Shown piece by piece: positions 8,998 through 9,419 of a stretch of DNA of 9,419 nt (position 1 is the first letter of the stretch; every line of letters starts with the position of its first letter). A program made the translations under genes and the position numbers. The notes beneath the pieces are model-generated. The model made no database searches. It saw nothing but the letters and a program-made list of their open reading frames with translations, and was not told the DNA's origin. Source of the stretch: Candidatus Woesearchaeota archaeon CG10_big_fil_rev_8_21_14_0_10_32_24 (GTDB lineage: Archaea > Nanobdellota > Nanobdellia > Woesearchaeales > GW2011-AR9); the NCBI GenBank assembly GCA_002763025.1, contig PCYG01000081.1, positions 12,965 through 22,383 on the forward strand, read 5' to 3'.

Positions 8998-9015
8998 CAT
9001 TCACTTTGTTGAATG
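8998..9015 (-). repeat. Small inverted repeat just 3' of tRNA-Lys
   Basis: CATTCA and TGAATG form a six-base-pair hairpin with a six-base loop, starting five bases after the tRNA-Lys discriminator. No T-run follows, so it is not an evident terminator; it could mark the processing boundary between tRNA and rpoH message, or be chance. Confidence 0.3.
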
Positions 9016-9019
9016 TGAG

Positions 9020-9107
9020 CGGGCCGGAAGGGATTTGAACCCTCGACCGCCTGATTGCCTTGACTTACTTAAAAGTCAGGCGCTCTACCAAACTAAGCTA
9101 CCGGCCC
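9020..9107 (-). tRNA. tRNA-Lys(UUU), interrupted by a 14-base intron
   Basis: The minus strand folds into a complete cloverleaf. The acceptor GGGCCGG pairs with CCGGCCC, the D-stem is GCTT/GAGC, the anticodon stem is CCTGA/TCAGG, the T-stem is GAGGG/CCCTT and the T-loop is TTCAAAT. The discriminator base is G at 9020, and CCA is not encoded. The anticodon loop is CTTTTAA once the intron at 9056-9069 is removed, giving anticodon UUU after U33, hence lysine. The mature RNA would be 74 bases with the discriminator. It begins three bases after tRNA-Asp, so the two are almost certainly co-transcribed. Confidence 0.96.
9056..9069 (-). other. tRNA-Lys intron (14 bases, canonical position 37/38)
   Basis: The intron reads AGTAAGTCAAGGCA on the minus strand. 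Exon bases CTTT (32-35) pair with AAGG inside the intron to make a four-base-pair central helix. The 5' bulge is TA^A and the 3' bulge is CA^A, the archaeal splicing-endonuclease geometry of three-base bulges cut after the second base. There is almost no room for an inner stem, so the motif is a minimal bulge-helix form. The exact boundaries follow from this fold. Confidence 0.9.
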
Positions 9108-9124
9108 AAGCGCCCTGGCCGGGA

Positions 9125-9146
9125 CTTTCGTCCTTTTTTCAAAGGT
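9125..9146 (-). other. tRNA-Asp intron 2 (22 bases, T-loop, position 59/60)
   Basis: This second intron interrupts the T-loop between A59 and T60. Exon bases TTCG (54-57) pair perfectly with CGAA in the intron, giving a four-base-pair central helix. The 5' bulge is AA^A and the 3' bulge AG^T. Inside, CCTTT pairs with AAAGG around a GAAA tetraloop. One unpaired A lies on the 3' side of the inner stem, so that side is an asymmetric internal loop rather than a pure bulge. Removal restores TTCGAAT and a five-pair CCGGG/CCCGG T-stem. Introns at 59/60 are known in some archaeal lineages but are far rarer than 37/38. Confidence 0.88.
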
Positions 9147-9167
9147 TTCGAACCCGGGTCGTTGCCT

Positions 9168-9196
9168 TTATGCGATAGCTTCTTACAAAACCACCT
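9168..9196 (-). other. tRNA-Asp intron 1 (29 bases, anticodon loop, position 37/38)
   Basis: The intron sits after G37. Its body is a hairpin in which GGTGGTTTT pairs with GAAGCTATC (nine pairs including G-T wobbles) around a GTAA tetraloop. Anticodon-loop bases TGT pair with GCA at the intron's 3' end, next to a C-T mismatch. The bulges CG^A (5') and AA^A (3') are each three bases and are cut after the second, as the archaeal endonuclease requires. The central helix is therefore slightly imperfect, with three of four pairs. Confidence 0.87.
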
Positions 9197-9256
9197 CGAC
9201 AGGGCAACATGCTAGGCCGAGCTACACTACCAGGGCATGTTGATTTGACAGCAAAA

Positions 9257-9268
9257 AATCTATAGATT
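9257..9268 (-). promoter_or_regulatory. Proximal TATA-like palindrome upstream of tRNA-Asp
   Basis: AATCTATAGATT is a perfect 12-base palindrome containing CTATAGA. Its centre is about 26 bases upstream of the tRNA-Asp 5' end, the expected archaeal TATA-to-start spacing, and the preceding bases (ATGAAT) partly match a TFB element. It could be the tRNA promoter with a start at or next to the mature 5' end, an operator, or chance in AT-rich DNA. Confidence 0.4.
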
Positions 9269-9329
9269 CATCGTTTAGAGACGTAAATGTAGAAAGTTTT
9301 GTGCCATTTTGTGACTAGTGACGTGGTTT

Positions 9330-9346
9330 GTTTATAAAGGTTTCTA
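9330..9346 (-). promoter_or_regulatory. Candidate archaeal promoter (BRE plus TATA), distal
   Basis: On the minus strand TAGAAACCTTTATAAAC combines a purine/A-rich TFB element (AGAAAC) with a near-consensus TATA box (CTTTATAAA). Initiation about 25-28 bases downstream would fall near 9307-9310, giving a leader of roughly 70 bases before tRNA-Asp. It is the strongest promoter-like sequence upstream of the tRNA/polymerase cluster. Which genes it serves is inference. Confidence 0.6.
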
Positions 9347-9419
9347 AAATATTGCTGTGTCGGACAAATAAATTGCCTTGCTTGATTAAATTTGTCAATT
9401 GTAATCATTTTGCATAGAT

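Larger units (their letters stand above)
9111..9236 (-). tRNA. tRNA-Asp(GUC), interrupted by two introns
   Basis: The minus strand gives acceptor GCCCTGG/CCAGGGC, a D-arm beginning GTGTAGCTCGGCCTAGCAT as in archaeal tRNA-Asp, anticodon stem TTGCC/GGCAA, variable region CGAC, T-stem CCGGG/CCCGG and discriminator G at 9111. Read straight through it is not a tRNA, because the anticodon loop has 36 bases and the T-loop 29. Removing 29 bases at 9168-9196 and 22 bases at 9125-9146 restores seven-base loops CTGTCGA (anticodon GUC after U33) and TTCGAAT. The mature product would be 75 bases without CCA. Exons are 9197-9236, 9147-9167 and 9111-9124. The perfect restoration of both loops and the D-arm pattern make the aspartate assignment secure. 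Confidence 0.94.

Noticed and set aside
8923..9000. N-terminal extension of RpoH from an ATG at 9000
   Set aside because: The extra 26 residues do not resemble the family, and the start at 8922 has its own GGAG and gives the usual 78-residue length.
9241..9275. Possible C/D-box guide RNA (ACGATGA near 9268-9274)
   Set aside because: The C-box has a mismatch and no CTGA D-box lies at a suitable distance.
9268..9419. Minus-strand open frame of at least 46 codons from an ATG at 9408 to a TGA at 9268, also open to the window edge
   Set aside because: No recognisable domain, it runs through the best promoter element, and its length is compatible with chance. It could be the tail of a gene outside the window, but nothing in view supports that.
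1..9419. CRISPR array, insertion sequence, phage genes or defence system
   Set aside because: No direct-repeat array, transposase-like frame or terminal inverted repeats were seen; apart from the tRNA genes and a short upstream region the window is filled by housekeeping genes.

Overview
This window looks like a low-GC archaeal genome carrying the conserved RNA polymerase / small-ribosomal-protein operon. All recognised genes lie on the minus strand, so transcription runs from high to low coordinates. The archaeal assignment rests on four things. The largest polymerase subunit is split into A' and A''. RpoH resembles only the C-terminal part of eukaryotic Rpb5. The protein NusA is a short two-KH-domain form. 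The tRNA genes carry introns with bulge-helix-bulge folds. The second-largest subunit is also split, into B'' and B', as in many Euryarchaeota and in some small-genome (DPANN-type) archaea. AT-rich codon use and tight packing would fit a DPANN lineage such as Woesearchaeota or a relative, but that placement is inference and cannot be settled from the window.

Layout in transcription order: (1) 9419-9237, an upstream region with two candidate TATA elements and no convincing gene. (2) 9236-9111, tRNA-Asp(GUC) interrupted by two introns, one in the anticodon loop and one in the T-loop. (3) Three bases later, at 9107-9020, tRNA-Lys(UUU) with a 14-base intron. (4) rpoH (8922-8686), rpoB2 (8671-7196), rpoB1 (7194-5389), rpoA1 (5372-2799), rpoA2 (2797-1658), rpl30e (1636-1349), nusA (1347-934), rps12 (919-497) and the first 164 codons of rps7 (from 494, running off the window at base 1). 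No gap between the protein genes exceeds 21 bases, and four junctions leave only one or two bases between stop and start, which suggests one polycistronic message with translational coupling.

Together the genes supply the catalytic core of RNA polymerase (H, B'', B', A', A''), a transcription-associated RNA-binding protein (NusA-like) and ribosomal proteins eL30, uS12 and uS7, so transcription and translation capacity are co-expressed. The gene order is ordinary for archaea. The unusual points are the doubly interrupted tRNA-Asp with a T-loop intron, the very short tRNA-Lys intron, the placement of both tRNAs directly ahead of the polymerase operon, and the loss of most zinc ligands from the C-terminal finger of RpoB'. 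I found no mobile element, CRISPR array or evident new multi-gene system.
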